Assembly (NCBI RefSeq): GCF_958295425.1 | Contig: NC_081141.1 | Location: 17,380,680 to 17,444,679 of the forward strand | DNA length: 64,000 bases | Source: Solea solea | Lineage: Eukaryota; Chordata; Actinopteri; Pleuronectiformes; Soleidae | Direction of reading: 5' to 3' | Shown: positions 1 to 13,200 of the stretch, piece after piece | Layout of the letters: every line of letters begins with the position of its first letter | How positions within the stretch are numbered: position 1 is the stretch's first letter | The notes under the pieces: model-generated | Told to the model about the DNA's origin: nothing | Database searches by the model: none | What the model saw: the letters and a program-made list of their open reading frames with translations, nothing else | Made by a program: the position numbers and the translations under genes

Positions 1-1259
1 GAGGCAGATACGATCATGATGGTGCGGTGTAATATATTGACCTGACTGTAAAGCATGAAATGTCAATCTGTACATCTACTGTAAGTGCACCGGCACCGAT
101 ATCAGTCACATACAGTCATTTTAGACCATTTATGAACGTATGAAGCTGTTAACAACACATTTGTGCTGAGTCATTTCAAAGACAAAACTCTCCAACTATG
201 TAACAAATATTTTTTCCCAAAAAGAAGAAATAAACAGCCCAAACATTTTTACAGTTATCAGTATTGGACCGATAACAATTCCCATCCCTAACCCAGACTT
301 GTACAGTAGACAAAGACATACAGACAGACAGATTTCATGTTGTTCTAGTGAAGCGTTGTTCTTATTCCCATCTTAATAGGTGCTAAATCTACTGCAAAGT
401 CATTTACTTTCATTTGTGTGATGATGAATTGTTTCTATACAGGGCTACTGCTGCTATACTGTGTGGCAGCTTTGATAAATGTTGTCATTAACCTCCTAGT
501 GCTCCAGGTTTCCCACCAAGAACCCGGTTTCTAGGTATCTGTTCCACAGCAGGAGAGAGGGGAGTTCACCAGAACCGGCATCAGATATTTGTAGCCACAT
601 ATTCACCAAACATCACTTTTGAAAATAAGCTGCATACTGACAGTTTTCTTTCTGTTGCTAAAAGTAAAAAGACTCAAATATTGTTTTTAGTGGAACAGCT
701 TCGAAATGAAGAGCACTCTGGAAGCCGCCATGTTTGGATTGTTTGGATTTGTGATTGATCCAAGGCTGATGGCACAAACTCACAACAGTATTTTACCCAA
801 CAACAAAGTAAAAGTGATTCATCTCTTGGAAAGAAGCTAAGAAAGCAAAAGAGAATGGCAGTAGTCAGTTTTCGTGCCTGTGTTGTTGCTGTGGCTACAC
901 TTGATGGATGTGTTTGTCAGAGAGGACGACCCTGTTCACTTATGATGCCAATGCCTGCCCATAAACCATCTCCTGCAGATGTGTGCGTCCGTGTGATTGT
1001 GTGTGCGTGCGTGCATGTGTGTACTGTATGTTTATGTGTGGTTTTTCCACGATGGATGAAGTGTGTGTGCAACTCTGACAGCTAATCAATCTACTTCACA
1101 GCAGCTCACCTGTTCAGAGGCAGACAACTTACAGGTACAATCACACAAACACATAAACAGATGCACTTATGAACTTTTTCAAAATGATTTTTTTTTTTTA
1201 AAAAGGCATACTACAGTAAGTCATCACCTTCAGATTAGAAAATAATTTCTGAATTTTAC
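1..1259. other. dock8 intron after exon 30 (incomplete); no exon seen
   Basis: This is the start of the dock8 intron that follows the donor of exon 30 (GT at 1259-1258). I looked on the minus strand for the next DOCK8 exon (human region NMLNADTTRNLMICFLWIM) and did not find it, so exon 31 lies beyond the left edge. Small ORFs here, including 855-1085 (+), overlap TG-rich simple sequence and look non-coding. Confidence 0.7.
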
Positions 1260-4200
1260 CATGGATGCCATGGAAACGAGGACATTCCGCCCCAGTGTGT
1301 TAAAGGGGTTGCCAGCGATCGCCAAGGCAACAGACTGATTGATGGGTGGGACATTTTCAAGGTCATCCTCAGGTACGCCTGTCTTGTTCTTCCCGCCACG
1401 TGTGTCAGAAACTACAGAGACAAACAGGGTCAAATACTGTGTTTAACTGAAGGTAGGAGCCTGGAGTGCTAAAATAGACACAAGAATAAATCATTTCCAC
1501 AGCTATACTGTCGATGTTTAACAGGGAATTACAGCTACAACAAAGGTTATCGGTTACGGTATCGTAGCGGCAGAAATGCACAATGAAAAACACTGATGTC
1601 TTAAGTGCACTTGACATTTTTGTGGTCGGCCAAAAACTTTAGAACCCACTGTTATTTTTTTATTCATTTGGAACTTGCTGCTGTGATGTAATTGTTTTAA
1701 AAGTCACCACTGTGTTCTAGTTGCTTAGCTCTCATTGTTGTGTTCTGTAAAATAATTCCTGTAATAATTTACCATGGATATGTTGAGTCTGTGCATATAA
1801 AAGAGTCTGGTTGACATGGACAATCTATCAATGTAAATGTGTGTGTGTGTGTGATTACCAGTGAAATCCAGATAATTTGTAGAGTCGATGATAATCCCCA
1901 CTAGGGGGAGGTAGAGAGTAGCCACCTTGGCTCTAACTTCAGGTTTAATACATCGATGGTCAAGATCATGAGAACACAGCAGGCTGTAGATGGCATTGAT
2001 GGACTTTCTCTGGACTTTTCCCCTTTAAAAACACACACACACATTTATATATACAGACATATCAAATGTACTATCTGAATACACTAATAACATACGTAAA
2101 CTGAACACAGACATTTACAGATGTATATTTGCCTGGTCTTTTAGTTTCCACTGAAAATGAAGGTTTAGCAATAAGTGACATGACTTGAAGAAAGCTGGTT
2201 AAGCACTAACTTACATTACACTACAGATTTGTGTTAATGAGGTTATATGAGGAAGTATCTTGGATATACAGTAATACGCCTGTGTTTCCTTACCCCTCCG
2301 ACTCCATGTCAAGGGCGGCACTGAGCTCCGTCAGCAGCAGACCTGTGAGGTAGTGCTGATGCTTGAAATCCTGAGAAAGCTCAAACAGCCCCAAGATCCT
2401 CTGCTGCTCCTGGAAACTACACGAACCAGAGTTCTGAGGAGGAGACAGAAAAGAGAACCACAAAATGTAGGTCAGATATTTGTTTCATACATACATTGTT
2501 TCATGCTTTCCCTAGAACGTCTACTCTTCAAGAGGGTACGATAGCCCCAACACTTTTCCTATTCACGGAATTTCTATTTCTATTATTCCTTCTACTTGCT
2601 AATAAAGGATGATAAATTAGAGACCTGTGAGGAGATGGATGGGCATGGCGAGGCAGGGGCAGAGGCAGGGCTGCTGAAGAAGAGGCTCAGGTTGAGGTAG
2701 TGCTCATGACTGCACAAGATTCGCAGGAACTCCAGGCGCATGCTGATCAATGTCGGCATGGAAACACTTTTAGCCGACATCTAGGAGAGAAACCAAGCAA
2801 TTTATTCTCGGTTTTGCACAAGCAAAATGTTAAAGATACAGTTGTTACAGTTTCACCATTAGTGCAATTTCACCTGGTTGCAGTAGTTTTTCACCAGCTG
2901 GAAAACAAATCCTCGATCCATGAGAGACAACAGGTCATAGAGGAAGAAGGCCAGGCTAATGTTGACTTTCTCTGCTTGCTCTACCTCCTAAAACAGCAAC
3001 AATCAACAAACAGTGCTAAGTGGATCTTGTCGATCACTCTGACCTGTGGTGTAGAGGGCACCACCGACATAATGACCACTGAGGCTGAAACTGCCTCCAC
3101 CAAACAAGCACTGTCCAAACCTTTTGTTGTTTGACAAGGATGGTCCCGATTTCTGCTGTAACCACAGAAACAATGGTGGTCAGGTCGTCTTTAAATCGGT
3201 CAGAAAAGCGATTTCTTCGAGGGACATTGTGGTTGTCCAGGTAAGACACGTGTTGGGCCATGCTTTTCACCTGTTCAAGCAATCACACGCCAAGCAAACA
3301 AACATGAATCATGAAATATGAACCCCTGCGCTCACAAAAAAAAACATGGACAATTCCAATGACAAAGACAAATGTGATTTAAACGGATGATTAACACACA
3401 ATCACTCAACTTGCCAAGTAACGTGACAGATGCAAAGTTGATTTGATAAAAAATGTGGCCCGACAATGAAATCTTCATTGATCATATTCTATTCTCGTTT
3501 TTCATTCAAATGACTAAAGATACCGTCACAGCTTAAGTGAGTGTCTTTTAGACTGAAGAAATAGTGAATGGGAGGCATCAGAGTGAACGTGAAACTTTCA
3601 ACGCCCAAGAAGTGATTATCAACGTGTCCTTCATCACACTATAAAGCCAACAGTCATGTTTAATACACAAACACACAGAAACACAAACTGACCAGTAATT
3701 CAAAGAAGAACCAGGCATATTTATACACGTTCTCTCTGCAGACCCCCGTGCTGACGACCATCTGTAGGGCCAGCTCCTCATGAAACTGCTGTAAGACAGA
3801 AAACACACAAACTACAGTGAGACCCGGCCTTTTTGGTGACCGCTGATTAAATTAATACAGTACATCTCTAGCAACTAACTAGGAAATCATTTCTGGCTGA
3901 GCATTGACCAGGGAATAAAAAGAGCGACAGTACTGCTATACTTAGTGTCACACTGCCCCCATGTGGTCACTTGTGTTAATGTCTAAAACTCAAGCTGTTC
4001 AGAGTCTGCAATGTACTGATAATTCTGACAGCATTGATTAAGTAGGTTCACATTTGTGACATACCATCAATCAATTACTATGAGGTACATAAAAAGAATA
4101 AATATAATATTTACTGACATCCAATTATGCTTTTAACAAAGATGTTTCATTTTCCCACTGACACTTATTGATATAAACCCTTTTTTTTTTTCTCAATGCT

Positions 4201-7200
4201 TCAAAGGTACTGATAATGATCAAAATCCAACATGTTGTGTTGTTGAGAAAATCTGAGTCAAAATTGAGAAGTGAAAGCTTTTCACCTTTCTGTTTGAGGG
4301 ACGTGTGTTTCCTGCGAGATTCTGGTGGTTGTTTACTTCCACATAGGTGGACATGCGGCAGCCAGGGTTGTTGAGACCCTGGGGACGAAAACACACGCAG
4401 GATCTATCATCACGTTGAACATGATGGATGCTTTCATTAGAGTGGGTGGCTCGTGGTCTATTACAATACCTAATGTACTGAGGGAATGAATTGCAAATTA
4501 CTGGGGGGGGGTTTGTGTGTATTAGGGAGTGTGGTGAGATACACAGATGAGTGTGCATGTTACAGCAGCCTGTTATTATCAGGTTATTATTAAGTGGTTA
4601 CTTCTTTTTTAACGCAATAGTTTATTATAAAAAAACGTCCGGTTGTAGGTTGTAACATGAAAAGATTGGTGAATAAATGTGAATCCACAGGATCAAGGAA
4701 CTTAAGCAAATGCCTTGCGGTACTTCGGGTCAACCGTTCTGGATGCAGTTCAGATGGTGAAACCATGATTCTCCAGCTGATCAATAAGAAATGATGCTAC
4801 CTCCAGTTGGTCGGGAATGTAAATACTTACCTGTGATGAATACTGGACTGAACTGTGCTGTGCATGTGATTAATTGGGTCTCTGAACTCAAATACGAGTG
4901 GCACAGTGGACACCGGATTATTGATTACACGTCCAAAACAAGTTACTCCCCTCCACACCAACAGATAAATTAAAAGTATTGTTTTGAGTGAAAGACTCAT
5001 AACATATCACATAAGATCCACGCACTCTTCATATGTGTGTCACACTCAAAAGGGTTTGTGTGGAAGAAGAGAGCCACAACAATACTACTGTTACAATCAT
5101 AATGAGCCCTAATCCTTAATTAATCCGTTATCTCCAGCCGTCCTCCCAGACAGGTTTGTATTAAGACGTGAAACATGTTACATTTTTACAGTAAGTTATG
5201 ACATTAAACCACAAAATGTATCACTGACACATTTTTCTTTTTGCTGGAGTGGCAGTGAAATGTTGCTGCACCGTGTAGTTTGTTAAATATGTAAAACCAT
5301 TTAAGAGCCTGGCGATGGAACTGGCTTTCAGAGAACATTATGGCAAAAGGATCCATTTTAAAATCATGTTAAAAAATCTTAAAATCAATGTTATTGGCCT
5401 CTAAGAGTACACAAACAATACAAAATAGTCTCTCAGCATCTAGAAAAGCCTCCACAAGTGAGGAAAATTCAAGTCTCCTGACCTTCAGAGAGATTTGTTT
5501 TGATCAAATGGGATTGATGATGATGACGGAGGTGGAGTGGCTCAGTGGTTAAGACCGGTACCCTGTGTGCAAAAGACTTCATGGTCGCAAGTTCAACTCC
5601 ACCCCTGGCTGATTGTACTCAATTCCCTTGTAAGTCGCTTTAGATAAACGCGTCTGCTAAATGACATGTAACGTAATGTAATGAAACCGGGTGTACCTTG
5701 GCATTGAAGATGTTTTTAATCTCAGCATCTTCAGCAGAGGTGTGAGGGCCAGGGATGTCAGGGTTACTGCTGCTGCGGAGTCTGGATTGGAGAAGCATAT
5801 TCCCAACTGTGGCTGCTGTGGCCCGACCCATGGTGCTGTAACGAATCTCTGTCGAAGATGTCACACCCCCTGAACCTAACCACAGATACATTGACAAACA
5901 CACACACACATACGAGTCTTCAGCTCTTAAAATAATCAAAACAGATACAGTCACAGGACATTTGCCATACGGAGGAAAAAGTAAGCAAATTCATGTTGAG
6001 AAATCAATGTGTCACTACCTGCATTAGGCACATCTTGAGGGGGGTCAGGCAGACGAAACACCCAGTAAAGGTAAGTCGCCAAGAGGCTGTTCCTCCCCTG
6101 CTGGTCCCTGATCAACTCCTGGCTGTTATGAAGACTGTTGACAATGGACACCACTGATTCGAAGGCTATCTGTGCCAGATTGGCTGTAGAAGACAGTGGT
6201 AAACATGAGTTTATTAGTAAATGATCATGAAAAATGCCTGTTAACTTTTAAGAATTTCAGGTACAGTACATAGTACATATATATACAAAGTGGACATAGT
6301 CTTCTGGTTCACCGAAGGAAGTAAAAATATATTGAATAGCCACCAGGAGGCGACTCTGCTGGTTGCAAAGTCAGTTTCAATGGAAGTCTATAGGACACTT
6401 TGCCTCCTTACTTGATGTATAACATCTGTAAACATTTTCCTGAGGAGTTAATGTCTCAGCCTTCTAGTTTCAGCTCTTCTTCAATAAAACATGTCAATTT
6501 TGTAACTTCTATTCCTTTATTTAGAAGAAAACAGATGATAAAGCACGGCACATGAGTGGACATCAGTGTGATTGGCAGCTGGTATCAGCCAATAGAAGCC
6601 AGGTTGCTAACTTCCAGTTGCAAGCAGTCACATTACTATTACTAATATAATTCTGGAGGCTTCAAAACATGAGTTCATATTCTTAGTGGTGGTTGCCAGT
6701 ATGTAAACCAATTAATGGACAAATATAAATGGATACATTACTGGATAAACTGGTCAATAACTGGAAAAACAATAATATGGTCTTGTGGTATTTTAACAAA
6801 AAGGATATCATGTTGTCAATATCATTCAGCTATAGACACTAGTCTCTGAATTGTAAAATGAAGACTTTAAACTACAGTTGTTCATCTCTTCAAAATTCCC
6901 CACTCTCAGACCACATGTCTGTCACATGTGTTAGCCGAACTAACACGATGAACATTTCCAAAAATATATACACATAAAAAGATACGAGTTACGGGAAACC
7001 AGTTAACTCTTTCACTGATATTTCTGATATTTCACTGATATCAACACCCAATCATTTAATTGGATGTACTCTCTCACCGGTCTGGCCAGCAATGACCATG
7101 GGCTGCATGATGAGGGTGAAGAGTTTATCCAACACCAGGTGAAGGAAGAGGACCAGAGGCTCTAAACTGGATGAGGACAGGGAGACGATGCTGAGCTTCA

Positions 7201-10200
7201 GCTCATGCTCCAGCTTGTTCTCTGGAATTTTCTCTTCTCGAACGCGCAGAGGGAATGTAGCTCCGCCCTCCAAGGCATGGCAAAGCGTGAAGAAGCGCTC
7301 CAGGTGGTTGTCCTGGTACAGAAATTGCATGAGTGGTAACAATGTGGGCGATAAGAGGGACGATGATAGAAGCAGACGTCATGTGGGTGTACATTAATGT
7401 TTGGTGCAGTCATCCTACACAAACACTGTGTTTGTGTTTGTGCGTTCAACCATAACTCACCTGTGTGTGTACAGATGACACAGCCTGGATCTCCAGGTTG
7501 AAAAGTCCTTTATGACCCTCCATCCACTTAACTGAAGCAGCCTGAGGAGGAAGTTTCTACACAGGGAATATAACCGTGTGTCAGTCTGCATGTTTCTCCC
7601 TCTCATGACCTTTTAAAATGCTCCTTTACGTGGTAGGGCTGGCCAATATCACAATAAAACTTTCAGTACATAACGATAATGTGTTTATGCATTGCACAAA
7701 AATTCTTTGACGTATGACACAGCATTGACATTTAATGGATTACCTTAGAAATGTTTGTTTATCCAGTGTTTTCTTGATATAAAAAACACATTTTAAATCA
7801 CTGAAGATGTTCACTTAAGAGAAAAAAACGTGTCTTTTATCATTGTACAGTCATTGTTCCAATATAGACTGAGGCAAATAGCCTTGATCTTAACTTTTTT
7901 GCTCATATCGCCCAGCCCTACATGTATGAAATGGAGTATTTGATTTTAGTGGTGATCCAGGTCTCTGCTCTCTCTGTGCAATGATGGACGTACATACCTC
8001 GGGTGTGTGCAGTGAATAGTTGACAGGTAGTCGATCCAAGACAATGGGTAGACAGAACTGACCGGTCTGCAGCCGGTCATTATGCAGTATGGGCAGCCAC
8101 TGGATCAGAGGCAAACAGCAGCCAAACAGTATGTCAGCTACAGGCATTTTATCAGACAGTATACCAGTGGTTCACTATTATTTTCTGTCATGCCCCCCCT
8201 AGAGGACAGATTGCTTTTCACATCCCCCCTGTATTGAAAAACTTTTGAGAAGCTGATAATATTTATTTATTTATCTATATGAGTTGTCCCACCCTGCCTC
8301 TCACGCCCCCCCGATACCTCACCGCACACCCCAGGGGGGTCTGCCCCACTATTTGAGAAGTAATGCAGTATACAATACCTGGCAACCTGATCTAAATCAT
8401 TGTTTTGCTTTATATTTCTTTAATCTTTCTTAATTTTGTTTGTCTTGTATTACTATTAAATGTCATAAATCATTTGTTAACTGACATTCTGTACATTACT
8501 AATAACATTTTTCTCTATTTATATATATATATATAGCTACTCACGGAGTATCCGATGAGGGTCTCACAGCTGCTGCTCTGGTTCTGCTTCTGTTGGCAGC
8601 TGATGTGGTAGAAAGTGAAAAGCAAGTGATGTTTCGCCGTCAGGAACGCTGGGAGAGCCAGCTTCACCTCCTCATAAAAGTCTGGAGACCTGAGAGATGG
8701 AGGGAGGAGAGATGAGCAGTTACTCAGACTGTCTATATAACAAAATGAGGCTGTCACAAATAATATAATCAGTAAAGTGTACTTGCTTGTTATGGTAGGT
8801 AACGGGAGTGTAGACTTGGTGCAAAAATTCAGGGCCACCTGATTTTCCAAAAATGACCTGAGAATAAAGAGAATAAACACAAATTACCGGTGTATTAATC
8901 AAGATTTGAATTTGTCTTATGGCACAATACAACATCAGTAATGCTTTGATTAGTGTAACTGAGGCTTCTTGCATTCAGATCCGGCTCAGATTAACGCTGA
9001 GCAATGTACAGTAACGTCATAACATCGGTGTATGTATTTCCAGACGTTCTAATTGTTCATGAGGTACACAGTGATCATAAACAGCAGCACTCACAGGCAG
9101 GGAACAGCTGGGGTCTTCTCCGCTCATAAACTGCATTTTGATCGTGATGTTTCTCGCTGATGTCAGTCTGTTGACAAAGTTGAGCCTCTGAGGGTAAATG
9201 AAGAGGAGGTTCCTACAGAGACACGTGGGGATAATGACACAGAGAGACTTAATGTTAAATTATTACATTTAAAAAAAGCAGTTATAATGTACATCACTAG
9301 GTGGCACTGTTTTCTTAGAAAACAACTTGGTCATGTAATGGTAAGGTGACAGTACATGTCACAGAAAAATCAAAACAACCAGTAATTTAGAGTTGCCTTT
9401 CGTGGTTTAAATACAACACTGTAATCTGGTCCTGAAATCTTGAATATGAGGACCTACCACACAATCTACTGTACAAATGCTGAGAGAACAATAGCATGTA
9501 ATTACCCTACAGAGGATTTGTTCACACATGAAGTAACTAATGTTCTGTAACAAGAGGAACCATTTTAGAACTGAACTTTGAGTAGAAGTGAGCCCCCGCT
9601 GACACAGGCTGCCTTGTTACCGTTGAACTACACTGCAGTTTTGCAGGTTTCATGAACAGAAATGCCTAAAAATACCCGAAAAGGAGCAAATGCTCAAAGT
9701 GATGTCAGCTCTTGAGCGACAAGCATAGCATGACTGCTCTCGTCGCTTCTGGCTTTCCAGAGCTATAAAAACTGCAAGAGCTAACAAACCTGTTCAAACT
9801 GCAGGCTGTGACTCATTTGTTTTTTAAAAACCATCTTTTTTTAATTGATACTGTGGGGGATGAAGGCATAAGCGGTTTCCTGTGACTATCTTTTTTTAAA
9901 AACATGCTTGTTGGATCAGGTTGTTTTGTTGTATGAACAGAAACAAGTATGTGGTCACTCAGTGACATAGCATGGCCGCTGACTCACCTGTAAATGGTGT
10001 GAGGGACATAAACCTCATTGGATGGGAACTCCAGCACCTCTTTCACAGGACGAATGTTTTTCTCTGCCACTGGTATGAGAGGGATGAGCTCAGTGGACAA
10101 ACATCCCAGCGGCGTATCGATGACCGGAGACATGTCCAGTTTTATGGAACCTAAAAGACACGAGATAAGCTCACACTTGAACAACAACAACCTATTTTAT

Positions 10201-13200
10201 TTTTGTGGCTAATCAGTAAGTTAAGTTAAGTGAAGTTATTTTTATTTGTATACATTTTTGGTAACACTTTATATTAAGGAACACATATTCACCATTAACT
10301 AGGTGCTTACTAACATGCATATAAGTAGCACACTAGCCCTATTAGTAATTATTAAGCACATATTAACACCTTAATCTGGAAAAATCTTAATTCATGTCGT
10401 CATAGAGGTAGAATAAGGTTATGTAGAATAAGGTGTTAATGCGTGCTTAGTAATTACTAATAAAGGGCTAGTATGCTACTTATGCATGTTAGTAAGCACC
10501 CAGTTAATGGTGAATATGGGTTCCTTAATATAAAGTGTTACCACATTTTTTTTATACTGATACATTTTTCTGGAAGAAGTTATGTAGCATTGTTTGTGAA
10601 AAGAAAATAAAGGAGGAAAAATATTTGAAATGTACAAAAAAAACAATTAAGGAGTCTTTGTATTGTGTGCTAACATGAATTTCTTTTAAAGCAATTTCCT
10701 GGAGTCTCTGCAAAATCATAGATTTTATGATTGTATGGCACACAAGCTAACCCACAATGTGTCATTGTTTACACTGCACACTGATAAATTGAAGTCTCTG
10801 TCCAGTCAGGCTAAGCAAAGTGGCTGCTGGCTGTAGCTTCATAATTCCATGTACATACATGAAAGAGGTTATACATCTTCTTAACACTACAAAATAAAAT
10901 AAAATAAAATTATGGAATGAGAGATGACCTGGTATTGTCTTAATTCTTCTCTGTGGAGTAGAGTTTTTCTTGATATCAGCCAGAAACTTGAGTAAGTCCT
11001 CATCACTCAAACGATCTCCTTCCTGAGACATACAAATGTACATACACACACACACACACACACACAAACAGTCAATTTAAAAGCCAGTTAATGAGTGAAT
11101 TGTGCACAATACAGCATTAGGATACGAGTTCAGTTGCAGCCTTTGCTTGTAAGAAAATAAATGAAATATGCTTTGCAGATGAGTCAATGAATGACACTTG
11201 ATTTTATCTAATGTCATAGAGAAGGTACTAGAAACTGGAGTCCTTAACATAGCAGATTCTACCAAATAATGAGACAAGGCCAGGCTGTCAACACTGTCAA
11301 TATCTCTGTCACATTTTTTACATGTCAGCCAGATTGCCTGCGTGTCCAACCTGTTTGAAGATGGTGCTGATAGTGATTGTCGCAGGTTTGAAGGAGGAAA
11401 TGTTACAAAATTGATCATCGATGGTGCTGAAACGTTCAGAGTTCCTCCTGGGAAGCTGTGTCTTCCGGTCAATGCTGCTGGATTTAGCTGAAGAAAAAAT
11501 AAAAAATGGAAAAGGTGATAGGTCACATGATACACACAATCAAAGGAAAGACCTATAAAAATGCAAAGTAATCACAAAGGGTTCCTGTCAAGCATAGGCA
11601 CTCATAAGGTCAACACACAAGCACACACCTCTTAAACTATCGGAGTCTGTGACATCACGGTCTATCGCAGCAGTTGAGATGACCTCCATGACATTAACAG
11701 TCGCCCAAGCAAAAGGCATGCGATAGCGACCCAGCCTGTGGCAGAAAGCCTCCGCCTGGCCTCGCAGCTTCTCGAGCTTGTCCTTGTTCTAGGAATAAAA
11801 TATACAATGAATGACTTACCTTTAGAAAGACAAATTGTTCATAACATTTATAGTGATTTGTGTAAAGTGACACAAGCAGAAATGATCGCATTACCTTTGA
11901 AGAGTCAGATTCTCTCAGTGTCATGTAAGGGTCAGCACAGTCACTGATCTCTCCCTGCTGGAGAACCTTCTCAAGCTGGAACACACGCAGGAAGTACATT
12001 AGCCAAATCAACAGCTCAGCATTAATGACAAAAAAGGAAATCTATAGGTCAATGGCAAAGGCTCAGTATGCGGAGGAAGAGGTGTAACACTGAATTACAG
12101 GGTATATAAAAGTGCTACACACTGTTATTGGTCTTTTTTTAATAGCTGCTATGGATTTCATTGTTACCTTGATGACCAGGTAGATATCTGGGGAAGGGTA
12201 GGTGACAGAGAAGACGGCAGATCTGGCCAGAGTGGACTGATCCACTTGCGGCGTGTGAGTTTTCAAGAAATTTTTAAACTGTTCTGAATTCAGATCACAG
12301 TAGAAGTTCTCCGATATCTGTAAGAAGATAGACAGTGACAACATTTCTGAACAATTATGGCAAAAAATTATTATTACGACTATTTTTTTCATCAACATTG
12401 AAATCAAGATTATGCAATGATTTTTATGACAAATGTTTTTTCATTGCAGTATATTCAGTGCTGGTGCAGGAACAGCAGCAGTTGTTATTGGCTCATGCAG
12501 ACATGTAATCAGGCGGTTGTTTAGGGAGCACTTGACTTGCTTTGCATTCTATTGGTAGAAGGTCACTTTCCACAGGGAAGCCAAAAATCCTTGCTCGTGA
12601 TTAAAATATGATTGCGCTGCCTGACTTCACATCAAGGTTCATTTTTAGCAGTAGACACCACTTTCATGTAGCTGGTGTGGTTTCCGCCTCCTTGCCTGCA
12701 ACATTTGTGACATAACATGCCCTGCCATGCGTGGAATGCCACCAGGCCACATGTGTTCCAAATACCGCCACACTGAGAAACACAGAGAGAGTCGCGTGGT
12801 GTTGATAGGCTTTATCAGTATTGTGATGTGTAAATGAATAAATAAAAAGTTACACACGACAGCCAAAACTAAAGGAATTGGTATAGAAAAGACACATAGT
12901 TTCATATAAACCAAATACTGATCCTGAAATATCATCTGTTCAGTCCACGCTACTGTTTCTCCACTCAGATCCCCAATGACCTGAGGCTAGGAACACAGCC
13001 ATATGTCTTGGTCTGGTCTGGCCATATGTGTCATGTGATACTATTCACTGGAAAGCCATTAACTGCTCTTTTTCATTCTGCTCATCCCGTAGGACGTCCA
13101 TTACACTGACCACACCAAGGCAGACTGCTCGTTCGCCAAAAACAAGCCAGTATCTTAAAGGGATACTGTGATCAAATGACACACTCTGGAGATGTAATCT

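Noticed and set aside
5530..5610. A real tRNA gene
   Set aside because: A and B boxes are present but the cloverleaf ends do not pair and a SINE tail follows.
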